Of a stretch of DNA of 17,976 bases, positions 1-7,437 are shown in pieces; the stretch's first letter is position 1, and every line of letters begins with the position of its first letter. The notes beneath the pieces are model-generated. The model had not been told where the DNA came from, ran no database searches, and worked only from the letters and a program-made list of their open reading frames with translations. The translations under genes and the position numbers were made by a program. Where the stretch lies: positions 1 to 17,976 of the forward strand of contig CALEFD010000068.1 in NCBI GenBank assembly GCA_937876995.1, read 5' to 3'. The DNA comes from an uncultured Bacteroidales bacterium. GTDB lineage: Bacteria; Bacteroidota; Bacteroidia; Bacteroidales; Bacteroidaceae.

Positions 1-16
1 TCATAAAATTGCAACT

Positions 17-439
17 TTATTTCCGCTGGTCACACTGACCCAGACTCCCTATCGCTTGTATGGCAAAGGAGTTGGTATGTCCGGCAACGCCTTCTAGGTA
101 GACAAGAATCGAAGCCGCCGAGGAAAGCACACTCTCCCGGCTTACGGGATACCCCAAATCATTGTCTTCCATGAAACTTTCGAACGGGATATCAATCAGC
201 AGCGGCTGCGACACGGACGGCATCCGTGCCTTAAAGAAGTTGCCCCCCTCAAGAATTACGCCACCCTCGGGAGCAATGGCAACCGTCAGCGGAGCATCGG
301 AATAATAAACAATGCACAGACCTTTCCATTTCCTGATATCAGCTCCTTCGGAGGAATCACTCCAGACCATACCATTCCACAGGTTGAATCCAATTCCGGC
401 AAAGGGCCTCGGCAGCCCCCCTCCGAAATCCGCAGTCAC
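17..439 (-). pseudogene. C-terminal fragment of a secreted-protein domain resembling Fibrobacter proteins, 5' end missing
   Basis: The reading frame gives about 140 residues with convincing coding character and a natural stop. Phrases such as AGIGFNLW, KWKGLCIVYYSD and a closing FAIQAIGSLGQC resemble, from memory, a beta-sandwich domain repeated in Fibrobacter secreted and carbohydrate-active proteins (GIGFNL...GGLCIVYTSD...). There is no signal peptide and no plausible start: the frame begins at a GTG and is closed upstream by a TAG at 464-466, although the residues just before the GTG (PFSTGIF) also read as protein. The DNA is visibly more GC-rich than the rest of the window. I read it as the 3' end of a larger gene whose upstream part is lost at about position 440. 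Family assignment is moderate; the coding nature is fairly secure. Alternatively it is a short intact hypothetical gene. Confidence 0.5.
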
Positions 440-512
440 AAAGATTCCGGTAGAGAAAGGATTCTATGTGGTGAGATGTGGAAATGAAGCGGAGAAGGTG
501 ATGGTGAAATGA
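435..512 (+). pseudogene. Last ~25 residues of a type IX secretion (Por) cargo protein, upstream part missing
   Basis: The frame ending at the TGA 510-512 reads VTKIPVEKGFYVVRCGNE and then AEKVMVK. This is the typical last strand of the type IX secretion C-terminal sorting domain (consensus approximately KGiYiVrvGnet.KviVk). Upstream in the same frame the translation loses any resemblance to such a domain, and the opposite strand carries a different gene fragment. So only the tail of a plus-strand gene survives here. The exact junction cannot be fixed by eye; 430-455 is likely. The domain is short and of low complexity, so a chance match is possible. Confidence 0.45.
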
Positions 513-570
513 TAAAAGCGGAATGCAAGACGTAACAATGTAATTCTAATTAAAATTCAATCAAAAATTG

Positions 571-578
571 TATCTTTG
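571..578 (+). promoter_or_regulatory. Bacteroidota-type promoter (-7 box) for the toxin-antitoxin-like cassette
   Basis: TATCTTTG matches the Bacteroidota -7 consensus TAnnTTTG and lies about 43 bp before the first ATG of the three-gene cassette. No clear TTTG -33 box is visible at the usual 19-21 bp spacing; the upstream DNA is simply A/T-rich. Confidence 0.55.
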
Positions 579-620
579 CGACATGTCTGTACAAAGACAA
601 AATAGAAAAATTGGTTGATT

Positions 621-842
621 ATGTATGATTTACGTGACATAGTTGAGTATATGGTTATATTGATTGGATCATTTGCCAAAAGATATAATATAAGTGATCA
701 AGAAGCACAAGCTTATTTGAGTCGCTATGGTGCATTGGATATGATCCAAACCCATTATGGAATTATGCATACGCAAAGGTTTGAGGATATGGTGGAAGGA
801 TTGACCGTGTTTTGCAAAAGGAATGGAGGGAATCTAGCGTGA
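621..842 (+). CDS. DUF3791 family small protein, putative antitoxin or partner of the DUF3990 protein
   Basis: A 73-residue protein. The ATG at 621 is preferred over the in-frame TTG at 615 because TTG ATT ATG places a standard start two codons later. The sequence has the DUF3791 layout: an N-terminal helix, a middle YLSRYGALDMI segment, then HYGIMHTQ, matching the family hallmark YDVLHTQ, and a C-terminal helix. It is first in a tightly coupled cassette; its TGA overlaps the GTG start of the next gene by four bases (GTGA). DUF3791 genes commonly sit beside DUF3990 genes. The function is unproven. The antitoxin role is inferred from size, order and coupling. Confidence 0.7.
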   Translation: MYDLRDIVEYMVILIGSFAKRYNISDQEAQAYLSRYGALDMIQTHYGIMHTQRFEDMVEGLTVFCKRNGGNLA

Positions 843-1306
843 AGCTGTATCATGGTTCAAATATGATCATCGACAAGATAGATCTTGAGATGTCAAAACC
901 CAATAAAAATTTTGGCAAGGGATTCTATCTGTCAGAGAATGAATCGCAAGCAATGGAAATGGCGAACTTCAAATCTGCATTATTGGGCGGCGAACCTATT
1001 GTGACCAAGTTTGAATTTAATGACTTGATGATGCAAAGTTCTGACCTTCGCATAAAGATCTTTACTGACTATTCAGAAGAGTGGGCAGATTTTGTATTCG
1101 CAAATAGAGAGGGACAGGAAGTTGAACTGTATGATATTGTCTATGGTCCGATTGCAAACGATAAGGTAGGATTGCAGATTCGTAAACTTAAGGATGGATC
1201 TATTGATAAAGTTGAGTTCCTGAATAGGCTTAAATACATGAAAGGTCTTACATTTCAATACTATTTTGGTACAGAAAAGTCTATTAAATATCTACGTAAA
1301 TTATGA
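839..1306 (+). CDS. DUF3990 family protein, ADP-ribosyltransferase-like putative toxin
   Basis: A 155-residue protein starting at the GTG 839, which overlaps the previous stop; the longer frame from a TTG at 812 adds residues unrelated to the family. Family hallmarks are all visible: KLYHGS at residues 2-7, FGKGFYLS at 25-32 followed by a QA (37-38), EEWADFVFANR at 80-90, and YDIVYGPIANDKV at 98-110. DUF3990 is related to ADP-ribosyltransferases, in which the YHGS and GKGFYLS stretches would line an NAD pocket. The most likely role is a toxin that modifies a cellular target, held in check by one or both small neighbours. Enzymatic activity is inferred, not shown. The stop overlaps the next start (ATGA). 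Confidence 0.75.
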   Translation: MKLYHGSNMIIDKIDLEMSKPNKNFGKGFYLSENESQAMEMANFKSALLGGEPIVTKFEFNDLMMQSSDLRIKIFTDYSEEWADFVFANREGQEVELYDIVYGPIANDKVGLQIRKLKDGSIDKVEFLNRLKYMKGLTFQYYFGTEKSIKYLRKL

Positions 1307-1527
1307 CCGATGCAGATATAAAATATATGAAAGAAGCTTTAGCAGTAGATATTGCAGAACTTCTTGCAAAAGACTTTGATATGAATATTACAGATGCTCT
1401 TGATGCATTGTATAATTCTGAAACCTATGAGAAGTTGAATAATTCAAACACTGGATTGTATTTTCAGAGTGCAAAGTATGTATATTCATTTTTAAAGAAT
1501 GAATTTCTTACCTCAAAGTTTGGATGA
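1303..1527 (+). CDS. Small acidic-helical protein, third member of the DUF3791-DUF3990 cassette
   Basis: A 74-residue protein whose ATG overlaps the preceding TGA (ATGA), so translation is probably coupled. It has an amphipathic helix (residues 5-25), the phrase NITDALDALYNSETYEKL, and a C-terminal TGLYFQSAKYVYSFLKNE. I recall similar small proteins next to DUF3990 genes (YNSxTYEKL...TGLYFQSxxYVYxFL), but I cannot attach a firm family name. It could be the antitoxin, or a co-factor together with the DUF3791 protein. It has no membrane segment or signal peptide. Confidence 0.65.
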   Translation: MTDADIKYMKEALAVDIAELLAKDFDMNITDALDALYNSETYEKLNNSNTGLYFQSAKYVYSFLKNEFLTSKFG

Positions 1528-1841
1528 TGTTGTATTAATATGTGTATTTCTTTCAAAAAATCTTAACAAAATTAGTGAGTTTGCTAACCGCGGATTAGGA
1601 AATCCGATTAGATAAAAAATCTTTCAACCACCAGTAATCTGTAGATTTTCCCCTACTAGGACGAAGTTTTTTTGTTATACTAGTATTTCAATAGTTTGTA
1701 TAAGAAAACTGGTTACCCTGCCCACATGAGTAGTGGAAACTGAGGGACTATCTGTGTGTAGCGGAATTTGCCCCAAAACACAGAGTAGTAATAGGGTAAG
1801 TTTGCGGGCATAGCCACCCATGGCTTTGTAAATGGGAGGAG

Positions 1842-1860
1842 CCTGCGCCGAAGGCGTAGG
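1842..1860. repeat. GC-rich hairpin, 8-bp stem with 3-nt loop
   Basis: CCTGCGCC and GGCGTAGG pair across a GAA loop, with one G-T wobble. It lies in the core of the larger inverted-repeat element. No U-run follows on either strand, so it is unlikely to be an intrinsic terminator. Confidence 0.55.
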
Positions 1861-1869
1861 AGGGATGGA

Positions 1870-1887
1870 GCCGGAACTTGTTCCGGC
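1870..1887. repeat. Perfect 18-bp palindrome GCCGGAACTTGTTCCGGC
   Basis: The two 8-base arms are perfectly complementary around a central TT. It sits ten bases after the neighbouring hairpin, in the core of the inverted-repeat element. It may be a structural stem or a protein-binding palindrome. Confidence 0.55.
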
Positions 1888-2016
1888 GGAACCATAGCAA
1901 ACTTAACCCTATTACTATAAACGAACAGCTACGTCCCTCAGTTCCACTATAAACTAACGGAACCTTAGCAAACTTAACCCTATTACTATAAACGAACAGC
2001 TACGTCCCTCAGTTCC
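1888..2016. repeat. Two direct copies of a 58-bp sequence, 71-bp period
   Basis: Copy 1 spans 1888-1945 and copy 2 spans 1959-2016. Both begin GGAACC, include GCAAACTTAACCCTATTACT, and end GTCCCTCAGTTCC; they differ at one position (A/T, sixth from the GGAACC end). The spacers of 13 bp differ. Copy 1 is also the right arm of the inverted-repeat element, so copy 2 looks like a duplicated right end. The near identity implies recent duplication or active homogenisation. Confidence 0.8.
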
Positions 2017-2047
2017 GCTACGAACAAATCAAGAAAACTCGGCTTCT

Positions 2048-2082
2048 TTTGTTTTATATATATAATAAAATGAGTAAATTTG
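2048..2082 (+). promoter_or_regulatory. Bacteroidota-type promoter for the ileS operon
   Basis: TTTG at 2048-2051 and TAAATTTG at 2075-2082 match the -33 and -7 elements, with 23 bp between them (slightly longer than the usual 19-21). The ileS start lies about 63 bp downstream. Confidence 0.6.
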
Positions 2083-2145
2083 CGGTCAAAATATTGGGCA
2101 ATGCCCTGTTTTTGAATGTAAAATTTTGAATATCAGTATATTGTA

Positions 2146-5100
2146 ATGAACAAGAAGTTCGCAGAACGTAGTCAGCTTAATCTCTCGCAAGTTAATAAGA
2201 GTGTGCTGGAAAAATGGTTAGAGGAAGATTTGTTTGCTCGCAGTGTAAAAGAACGCGAGGGTTGTCCATCATTTGTATTTTACGAAGGTCCTCCATCGGC
2301 AAACGGAATGCCGGGAATACACCACGTAATGGCAAGAACAATCAAAGACTGTTTCTGTCGCTACAAAACAATGAACGGCTATCAGGTTAACCGTAAAGCA
2401 GGATGGGATACACACGGACTGCCTGTAGAACTTGGAGTAGAAAAGAAACTTGGTATAACCAAAGAAGATATAGGAACCAAAATCTCTGTCGATGAGTATA
2501 ATATGAACTGCCGTACAGAGGTAATGAAGTACAAAGAGAAGTGGAGCGAATTAACAGAAAAAGTTGGTTATTGGGTAGATCTTGATAATCCATACATAAC
2601 ATACGACAACCGTTATATTGAAACATTGTGGTGGTTGCTGAAACAGTTGTATTCCAAGAATTATCTTTACAAAGGATATACTATTCAGCCATATTCACCT
2701 GCAGCAGGTACAGGTCTGTCAAGCCACGAATTGAACCAACCGGGTTGTTACCGCGATGTAAAAGACACAACCGTTACTGCACAATTCCTGATAACAGATC
2801 CAAAACCGGAAATGCAGGGTTGGGGTAAAGCATACTTTGCAGCTTGGACCACCACACCTTGGACACTGCCATCAAACACAGCACTTTGTGTTGGAAACAA
2901 AATAGACTACGTTGTAGTACAATCATATAACCCATATACAGCAGAACCTGTAACATTGGTTCTAGCTAAGGAACGTCTTTCTGCATACTTCCAGAGCGAA
3001 GGTGCAGAACTTCCTATGGATGCATACAAACAGGGCGATAAGGTAATACCATATCGTGTAATTGCCGAATATAAAGGTGCCGATTTGGTAGGTATGCACT
3101 ACGAACAGTTGTTCCCTTGGGTAAAACCTGTTTACAAAGATGAAGACGGCAGCATAAAGACAAGCGATGCCGGTTTCCGTGTTATTCATGGCGATTATGT
3201 TACCACAGAAGATGGTACCGGCATAGTACATATTGCACCAACATTTGGTGCCGATGATGCTTTTGTGGCAAAGGCAGCAGGAATTCCGTCATTGTTCATG
3301 GTGAACAAGAAGATGGAAACTCGTCCTATGGTAGATTTTACCGGTAAGTATTGGACACTTGATGAACTTGATGCAGACTTTGTAAAGAATTGTGTTAATG
3401 TTGAACTTTACAATGAATTTGCAGGTGCATACGTTAAGAACGCTTACGATCCAAAGTTCAATGTAGATGGTAAATATGACGAAGTAGCTGCTCAGAAAGC
3501 AGAAGATTTGAACGTATATCTCTGCATCAAGATGAAACAGGCTGGTCAGGCATTGAAGATAGAGAAACATGTTCACAACTATCCACACTGCTGGCGTACC
3601 GATAAACCTGTGTTGTACTATCCTTTAGATAGCTGGTTCATTAGAGCAACAGCAGCTAAAGAGAAGATGATGGAACTGAACAAAACCATCAAATGGAAAC
3701 CTGAATCGACAGGAACAGGCCGTTTTGGAAAGTGGCTTGAAAATCTTAACGATTGGAACTTGAGCCGTAGCCGTTATTGGGGTACTCCATTGCCAATCTG
3801 GCGTAATGACGAAGGCGATGAAATATGTATAGGCTCAGTTGAAGAGCTTTATAACGAAGTAGATAAAGCTGTTGCAGCAGGTGTTATGAAAAGCAATCCG
3901 TTCCGCGACAAGGGCTTTGAACCAGGTGTTTATACAGCAGAAAACTATGATAAGATAGATTTGCATCGTCCATATGTAGATGATATTATTCTGGTATCTG
4001 CAGCAGGCAGACCAATGAAACGCGAACTTGATTTGATAGACGTTTGGTTTGACAGTGGTGCAATGCCATTTGCTCAGGTACACTATCCGTTTGAAAATAA
4101 AGAGATAGTAGATAACGGAAGCGTATTCCCTGCCGACTTTATAGCTGAAGGTGTTGACCAGACACGTGGTTGGTTCTATACACTGCACGCAATTGCAACA
4201 ATGGTTAAAGGTGATGTTTCATTCAAAGCGGTAATATCCAACGGTTTGGTATTGGATAAGAATGGTAACAAGATGAGTAAACGTTTGGGTAATGCTGTAG
4301 ATCCGTTTGGCGCTATTGAAGAGTTTGGTAGTGACCCATTGCGCTGGTATATGATAACCAATGCTCAGCCTTGGGATAACCTGCGCTTTGATGCTGATGG
4401 TGTGAAAGATGTGGTTCGTAAATTCTTTGGAACTCTGCACAACACATACAGATTCTTTGCACAGTATGCAAATATTGATGGCTTTACATTTGCAGAAGAT
4501 GCTATACCTGTTCAGGAACGTCCTGTAATGGATCGTTGGATATTGAGTGAATTAAATTCAATGATTGCCGATGTTCGTGAAAGTCTTGACGATTACGAAC
4601 CAACAAAGGCCGGCCGTAGAATTACAGACTTTGTTAATGACTTCCTCTCTAACTGGTATGTACATCTTACCAGGGAGCGTTATTGGGGTAGTGTAATGAG
4701 TCAGGATAAGTTATCGGCTTACCAGACATTATACACCTGTTTGGAAACTGTATCAAGATTGATGGCTCCTATAGCTCCTTTCTATGCTGACCAACTATTC
4801 CGCGATTTGAATGCAGCAACAGGTAAGGATAGATCTATATCAGTGCATTTGGCTTCGTTCCCTGTTTGCGATAACAGCATTGTAGATAAAGAACTGGAAA
4901 CTCAGATGGAACTTGCACAGAAACTAACATCAATGACTCTTGCATTACGTAAGCGTGACGATGTTAAGATAAATGTTCGCAAGCCGTTGCAGAAGATACT
5001 CATTCCGGTTACTGAAGAACTGAAGAAGCATCTGGAACCGGTAAAAGAACTTATCAGAAACGAAGTAAACGTAAAAGAGGTTGAATTTGTAGAAGGTGCA

Positions 5101-5640
5101 ACTAATGTACTTGTAAAGAAGGTAAAATGTAACTTCAAGATATTGGGTAAGAAGTTCGGTCCGCTAATGAAAGGTGTAGCTGCTGCAGTTCAGACAATGT
5201 CGCAAGAAGATGTTGCTATGCTTGAAACCAATGGTTCATTCACCTTTAATATAGACGGTAATGCTGCAGAGATATTGGCTAACGAAGTGGAAATCTTTAG
5301 CGAAGATATTCCGGGTTGGGTAGTATCTAACGAAGGTACATTGACTGTTGCGCTTGATGTTACTCTAACTGATGAACTGAAACGTGAAGGTATAGCAAGA
5401 GAGCTGAAAAAACGTATTCAGGATATAAGAAAGCAGATTGGTTTGGAAATAACAGACCGTATAGCTATAACAATTCAGGCAAATCCTGCTACTGATGCTG
5501 CAATTCGTGAATACGCGGAGTGGATTAAGGAACAGGTTTTGGCTAACAATATACAGATTGTAGAGAATCTTGCAGTTGAGGGTGTGGAAGATGTGTCGTT
5601 CGATGAATATTCACTGCGAGTGCTTGTGAAAAAGGATTGA
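2146..5640 (+). CDS. ileS: Isoleucyl-tRNA synthetase
   Basis: Charges tRNA-Ile with isoleucine in the cytosol. The class I signatures are plain: PPSANGMPGIHH near residues 49-60 is the HIGH-box region in its Bacteroidota form, and KMSKR at 709-713 is the KMSKS loop. The CP1 editing domain that hydrolyses Val-tRNA-Ile is present, with WTTTPWTLP at 234-242 and GTGIVHIAPTFGADD at 357-371. The anticodon-binding helical domain (including WYVHLTRERYW) and a long C-terminal extension follow. Its 1164 residues fit the longer, eukaryote-like type of IleS usual in Bacteroidota, without the C-terminal zinc-binding motif of E. coli-type enzymes. The ATG start follows a good promoter. The next gene begins 29 bp after the stop, and ileS-dksA-lspA-DUF4296 is a gene order I know from Bacteroides. 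Confidence 0.97.
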   Translation: MNKKFAERSQLNLSQVNKSVLEKWLEEDLFARSVKEREGCPSFVFYEGPPSANGMPGIHHVMARTIKDCFCRYKTMNGYQVNRKAGWDTHGLPVELGVEKKLGITKEDIGTKISVDEYNMNCRTEVMKYKEKWSELTEKVGYWVDLDNPYITYDNRYIETLWWLLKQLYSKNYLYKGYTIQPYSPAAGTGLSSHELNQPGCYRDVKDTTVTAQFLITDPKPEMQGWGKAYFAAWTTTPWTLPSNTALCVGNKIDYVVVQSYNPYTAEPVTLVLAKERLSAYFQSEGAELPMDAYKQGDKVIPYRVIAEYKGADLVGMHYEQLFPWVKPVYKDEDGSIKTSDAGFRVIHGDYVTTEDGTGIVHIAPTFGADDAFVAKAAGIPSLFMVNKKMETRPMVDFTGKYWTLDELDADFVKNCVNVELYNEFAGAYVKNAYDPKFNVDGKYDEVAAQKAEDLNVYLCIKMKQAGQALKIEKHVHNYPHCWRTDKPVLYYPLDSWFIRATAAKEKMMELNKTIKWKPESTGTGRFGKWLENLNDWNLSRSRYWGTPLPIWRNDEGDEICIGSVEELYNEVDKAVAAGVMKSNPFRDKGFEPGVYTAENYDKIDLHRPYVDDIILVSAAGRPMKRELDLIDVWFDSGAMPFAQVHYPFENKEIVDNGSVFPADFIAEGVDQTRGWFYTLHAIATMVKGDVSFKAVISNGLVLDKNGNKMSKRLGNAVDPFGAIEEFGSDPLRWYMITNAQPWDNLRFDADGVKDVVRKFFGTLHNTYRFFAQYANIDGFTFAEDAIPVQERPVMDRWILSELNSMIADVRESLDDYEPTKAGRRITDFVNDFLSNWYVHLTRERYWGSVMSQDKLSAYQTLYTCLETVSRLMAPIAPFYADQLFRDLNAATGKDRSISVHLASFPVCDNSIVDKELETQMELAQKLTSMTLALRKRDDVKINVRKPLQKILIPVTEELKKHLEPVKELIRNEVNVKEVEFVEGATNVLVKKVKCNFKILGKKFGPLMKGVAAAVQTMSQEDVAMLETNGSFTFNIDGNAAEILANEVEIFSEDIPGWVVSNEGTLTVALDVTLTDELKREGIARELKKRIQDIRKQIGLEITDRIAITIQANPATDAAIREYAEWIKEQVLANNIQIVENLAVEGVEDVSFDEYSLRVLVKKD

Positions 5641-5669
5641 TTATTACTGACATCTTAAACTTTTAAGTT

Positions 5670-6047
5670 ATGGCTGAAAAGACACGTTATTCAGACGAAG
5701 AATTAGAAGAGTTCAAGGCTATTATCAAGGACAAATTGGAAATAGCCCAGAGAGATTATGAAGCACTTAAAGCGTCATTGATGAATGCTGATAGTAATAG
5801 TACAGACGATACATCGCCTACCTATAAAGTGTTGGAAGAGGGCGCAAGCACACTTTCAAAGGAGGAGACAACACGTTTGGCACAGCGTCAGATGAAGTTT
5901 ATTCAATCGCTTCAGGCTGCATTGGTACGTATTGAAAATAAAACGTATGGTGTCTGCAGAGAAACCGGCAAGCTTATCCCTAAAGAGAGATTACGTGCAG
6001 TGCCTCATGCAACACTCTGTATAGAAGCAAAACAGAACAAGAAGTAA
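5670..6047 (+). CDS. DksA/TraR-family zinc-finger-like transcription factor
   Basis: A 125-residue protein. DksA-type proteins enter the secondary channel of RNA polymerase and modulate initiation, often with ppGpp. The N-terminal two thirds are helical and charged, as for the coiled coil. The C-terminal part, YGVCRETGKLIPKERLRAVP followed by HATLCIEAK, is the DksA/TraR finger. Only two of the four classical zinc cysteines remain (C96 in CRET, C117 in CIEA), a reduction I recall as common in Bacteroidota homologues. The acidic tip of E. coli DksA is not clearly conserved; the region reads DDTSPTYKVLEEGA. It lies 29 bp after ileS and 3 bp before lspA, so it is co-transcribed. Family assignment is firm; equivalence to DksA in function is not. 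Confidence 0.88.
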   Translation: MAEKTRYSDEELEEFKAIIKDKLEIAQRDYEALKASLMNADSNSTDDTSPTYKVLEEGASTLSKEETTRLAQRQMKFIQSLQAALVRIENKTYGVCRETGKLIPKERLRAVPHATLCIEAKQNKK

Positions 6048-6050
6048 TTG

Positions 6051-6704
6051 ATGGGCAAAGAAAAAACTCTGCATCAGGGGCGTTTAGCAACTGTTATAGT
6101 CATTGCTGTGCTTATAATTGACCAAATCATAAAGATTGCGGTCAAGACAAATATGAGTATTGGCCAAGAGATTCGCATAACCAATTGGTTCTATATATTG
6201 TTTGTTGAAAACAACGGTATGGCCTTCGGGATGGAGATAATAAGTAAATTGTTCCTCTCAATATTCCGAATAGTGGCTATAGGGTTCTTTGTGTGGTATC
6301 TATGCAAGATAGTAAATAAAGGATTCCCGAAGGGGTATATAGTGACCATTGCATTTGTTATAGCCGGTGCAGCAGGTAATCTGATAGACTGTATTTTATA
6401 CGGTCAGATATTTTCTGAAAGTACATTCGGCCCTAATGGAGTGGCACATTTTACACCATTTGGTGAAGGATATGCGCCAGTATTATATGGTAAGGTTGTT
6501 GATATGTTTTACTTCCCACTATGGACCTGGCCAGATTGGCTTCCGTGGATAGGTGGTAACATATTCTTCAGCCCAATATTTAATTTTGCAGATTCATGCA
6601 TAACTTGTGGCATAATAGTGCTGATGTTGTTCTATTCGCGATATGTGAATATGGGACTTAATTATTCAGAAGAACAGACAGATGAAACTGAATCAGATAA
6701 TTAG
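6051..6704 (+). CDS. lspA: Lipoprotein signal peptidase (signal peptidase II)
   Basis: An inner-membrane aspartyl protease that removes signal peptides from prolipoproteins after diacylglyceryl transfer. The ATG at 6051 is chosen over the in-frame TTG three bases earlier; it gives 217 residues. Hydrophobic segments alternate through the protein. The family motifs are present: VENNGMAFGM (52-61), AGAAGNLIDC with catalytic D113, and FNFADSCI with catalytic D181. An insertion of about 35 residues separates the two catalytic motifs (GQIFSESTFGPNGVAHF and following), typical of Bacteroidota LspA and longer than in E. coli. The end overlaps the next gene by 23 bp. Several lipoprotein substrates are encoded in the same window. 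Confidence 0.95.
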   Translation: MGKEKTLHQGRLATVIVIAVLIIDQIIKIAVKTNMSIGQEIRITNWFYILFVENNGMAFGMEIISKLFLSIFRIVAIGFFVWYLCKIVNKGFPKGYIVTIAFVIAGAAGNLIDCILYGQIFSESTFGPNGVAHFTPFGEGYAPVLYGKVVDMFYFPLWTWPDWLPWIGGNIFFSPIFNFADSCITCGIIVLMLFYSRYVNMGLNYSEEQTDETESDN

Positions 6705-7437
6705 TCTTTTTTCAATAGTCTTGTTATTGTCGGCGTGTAAAGTAAATCGTCCCGACGATGTACTTCCTCCAAAAACTATGGAGGCGGTACTCTATGATTA
6801 TCATCTTGCACAGGCTATTTTGATGGATGCCGAATCTGCAGAGAAGTATAAACGAGATTTCTATTTGGAATGGGTATATCAGAAGAACGGAGTTACAAAA
6901 GAAGAATTTGATAACTCGTTGGTTTGGTACACACGCTATCCGGAAGAGTTTGCCGAGATATATGAAAAACTCTCGGAAAGAGTTACCAAGGATAGAAATC
7001 AGGCGGCAATGTTGCTTGAAAGAATAGAAAAGAGTTCGTTCAGTGTAGAATCGGGAGATAGTGTGGATTTGTGGTATCTGAACAACACAGCCATAATGTC
7101 TAATTCTATCTTTTTGGATAAACTGACTTACTCAATTAAAGCCGATACCACTTTCCATAAAGGAGATACTATTACCTGGAATGTGAATAGTACGTTTGTG
7201 GCACCCGATTCTCTACCATTGAAAGTCTATTTGGCCATGTCTTTAAGATATGGTGCAGATAGAGTGGTGACGGTAGATACACTATTGGATCACACGTCAG
7301 AAGTAACACTAATGTCGGTTACTGATACAGTGGCAGATTTAAATAGTTTGACCGGCTTTGTAAGTTATATAGATACTATTGGTAACCAAGATGCCTGCGT
7401 AGTGCTTTCTAATATGTCGCTTATACGTCAGCGGTAA
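6682..7437 (+). CDS. DUF4296 family lipoprotein
   Basis: A 251-residue lipoprotein. The signal sequence MKLNQIISLFSIVLLLSAC carries a lipobox (LSAC) with the lipidated cysteine at residue 19, which also fixes the start inside the end of lspA. The conserved DUF4296 core follows: DDVLPPKTMEAVLYDYHLAQ, then a helical stretch ending near EIYEKLSERV. The remainder looks beta-rich and is less conserved. DUF4296 proteins belong to Bacteroidota and usually follow lspA; their function is unknown. The 3' end converges on the methyltransferase gene, and the two coding sequences overlap by 10 bp. Confidence 0.85.
   Translation: MKLNQIISLFSIVLLLSACKVNRPDDVLPPKTMEAVLYDYHLAQAILMDAESAEKYKRDFYLEWVYQKNGVTKEEFDNSLVWYTRYPEEFAEIYEKLSERVTKDRNQAAMLLERIEKSSFSVESGDSVDLWYLNNTAIMSNSIFLDKLTYSIKADTTFHKGDTITWNVNSTFVAPDSLPLKVYLAMSLRYGADRVVTVDTLLDHTSEVTLMSVTDTVADLNSLTGFVSYIDTIGNQDACVVLSNMSLIRQR

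Larger units (their letters stand above)
1732..1948. repeat. Structured element bounded by inverted repeats, non-coding (MITE-like or ncRNA-like)
   Basis: The outer arms AGTGGAAACTGAGGGAC (1732-1748) and GTCCCTCAGTTCCACT (1933-1948) are inverted copies differing by one inserted A. Inner arms at 1787-1805 and 1897-1916 (GCAAACTTAACCCTATTACT on the right) are inverted copies differing by one T. Between the inner arms lies a GC-rich core with two strong hairpins. The nested symmetry and lack of coding suggest either a non-autonomous mobile element or a folded RNA. No transposase is present. Confidence 0.6.
1528..2047. other. Gene-free interval of about 520 bp carrying a composite repeat; no coding evidence
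   Basis: The first part (1528-1720) is AT-rich. It holds a small hairpin at 1591-1606 (CGGATT/AATCCG, loop AGGA) that could be a weak terminator for the cassette, although no U-run follows. From about 1727 to 2016 it is occupied by inverted and tandem repeats described separately. A 60-codon frame on the minus strand (1713-1895) crosses the repeats, matches no protein I know, and is not regarded as a gene. Confidence 0.6.

Noticed and set aside
312..434. Upstream part of the plus-strand frame ending at 512
   Set aside because: It is antisense to the better-supported minus-strand domain fragment and shows no similarity to a sorting domain before about residue 40; only the tail is kept.
1713..1895. 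60-codon minus-strand open frame inside the repeat region
   Set aside because: It crosses inverted repeats and GC-rich hairpins, has low-complexity proline, leucine and arginine content, resembles no family, and its frame is explained by the repeats.
2387..5138. Several open frames antisense to or shifted within ileS
   Set aside because: They are shadows of the ileS frame, with unusual compositions and no recognisable motifs.
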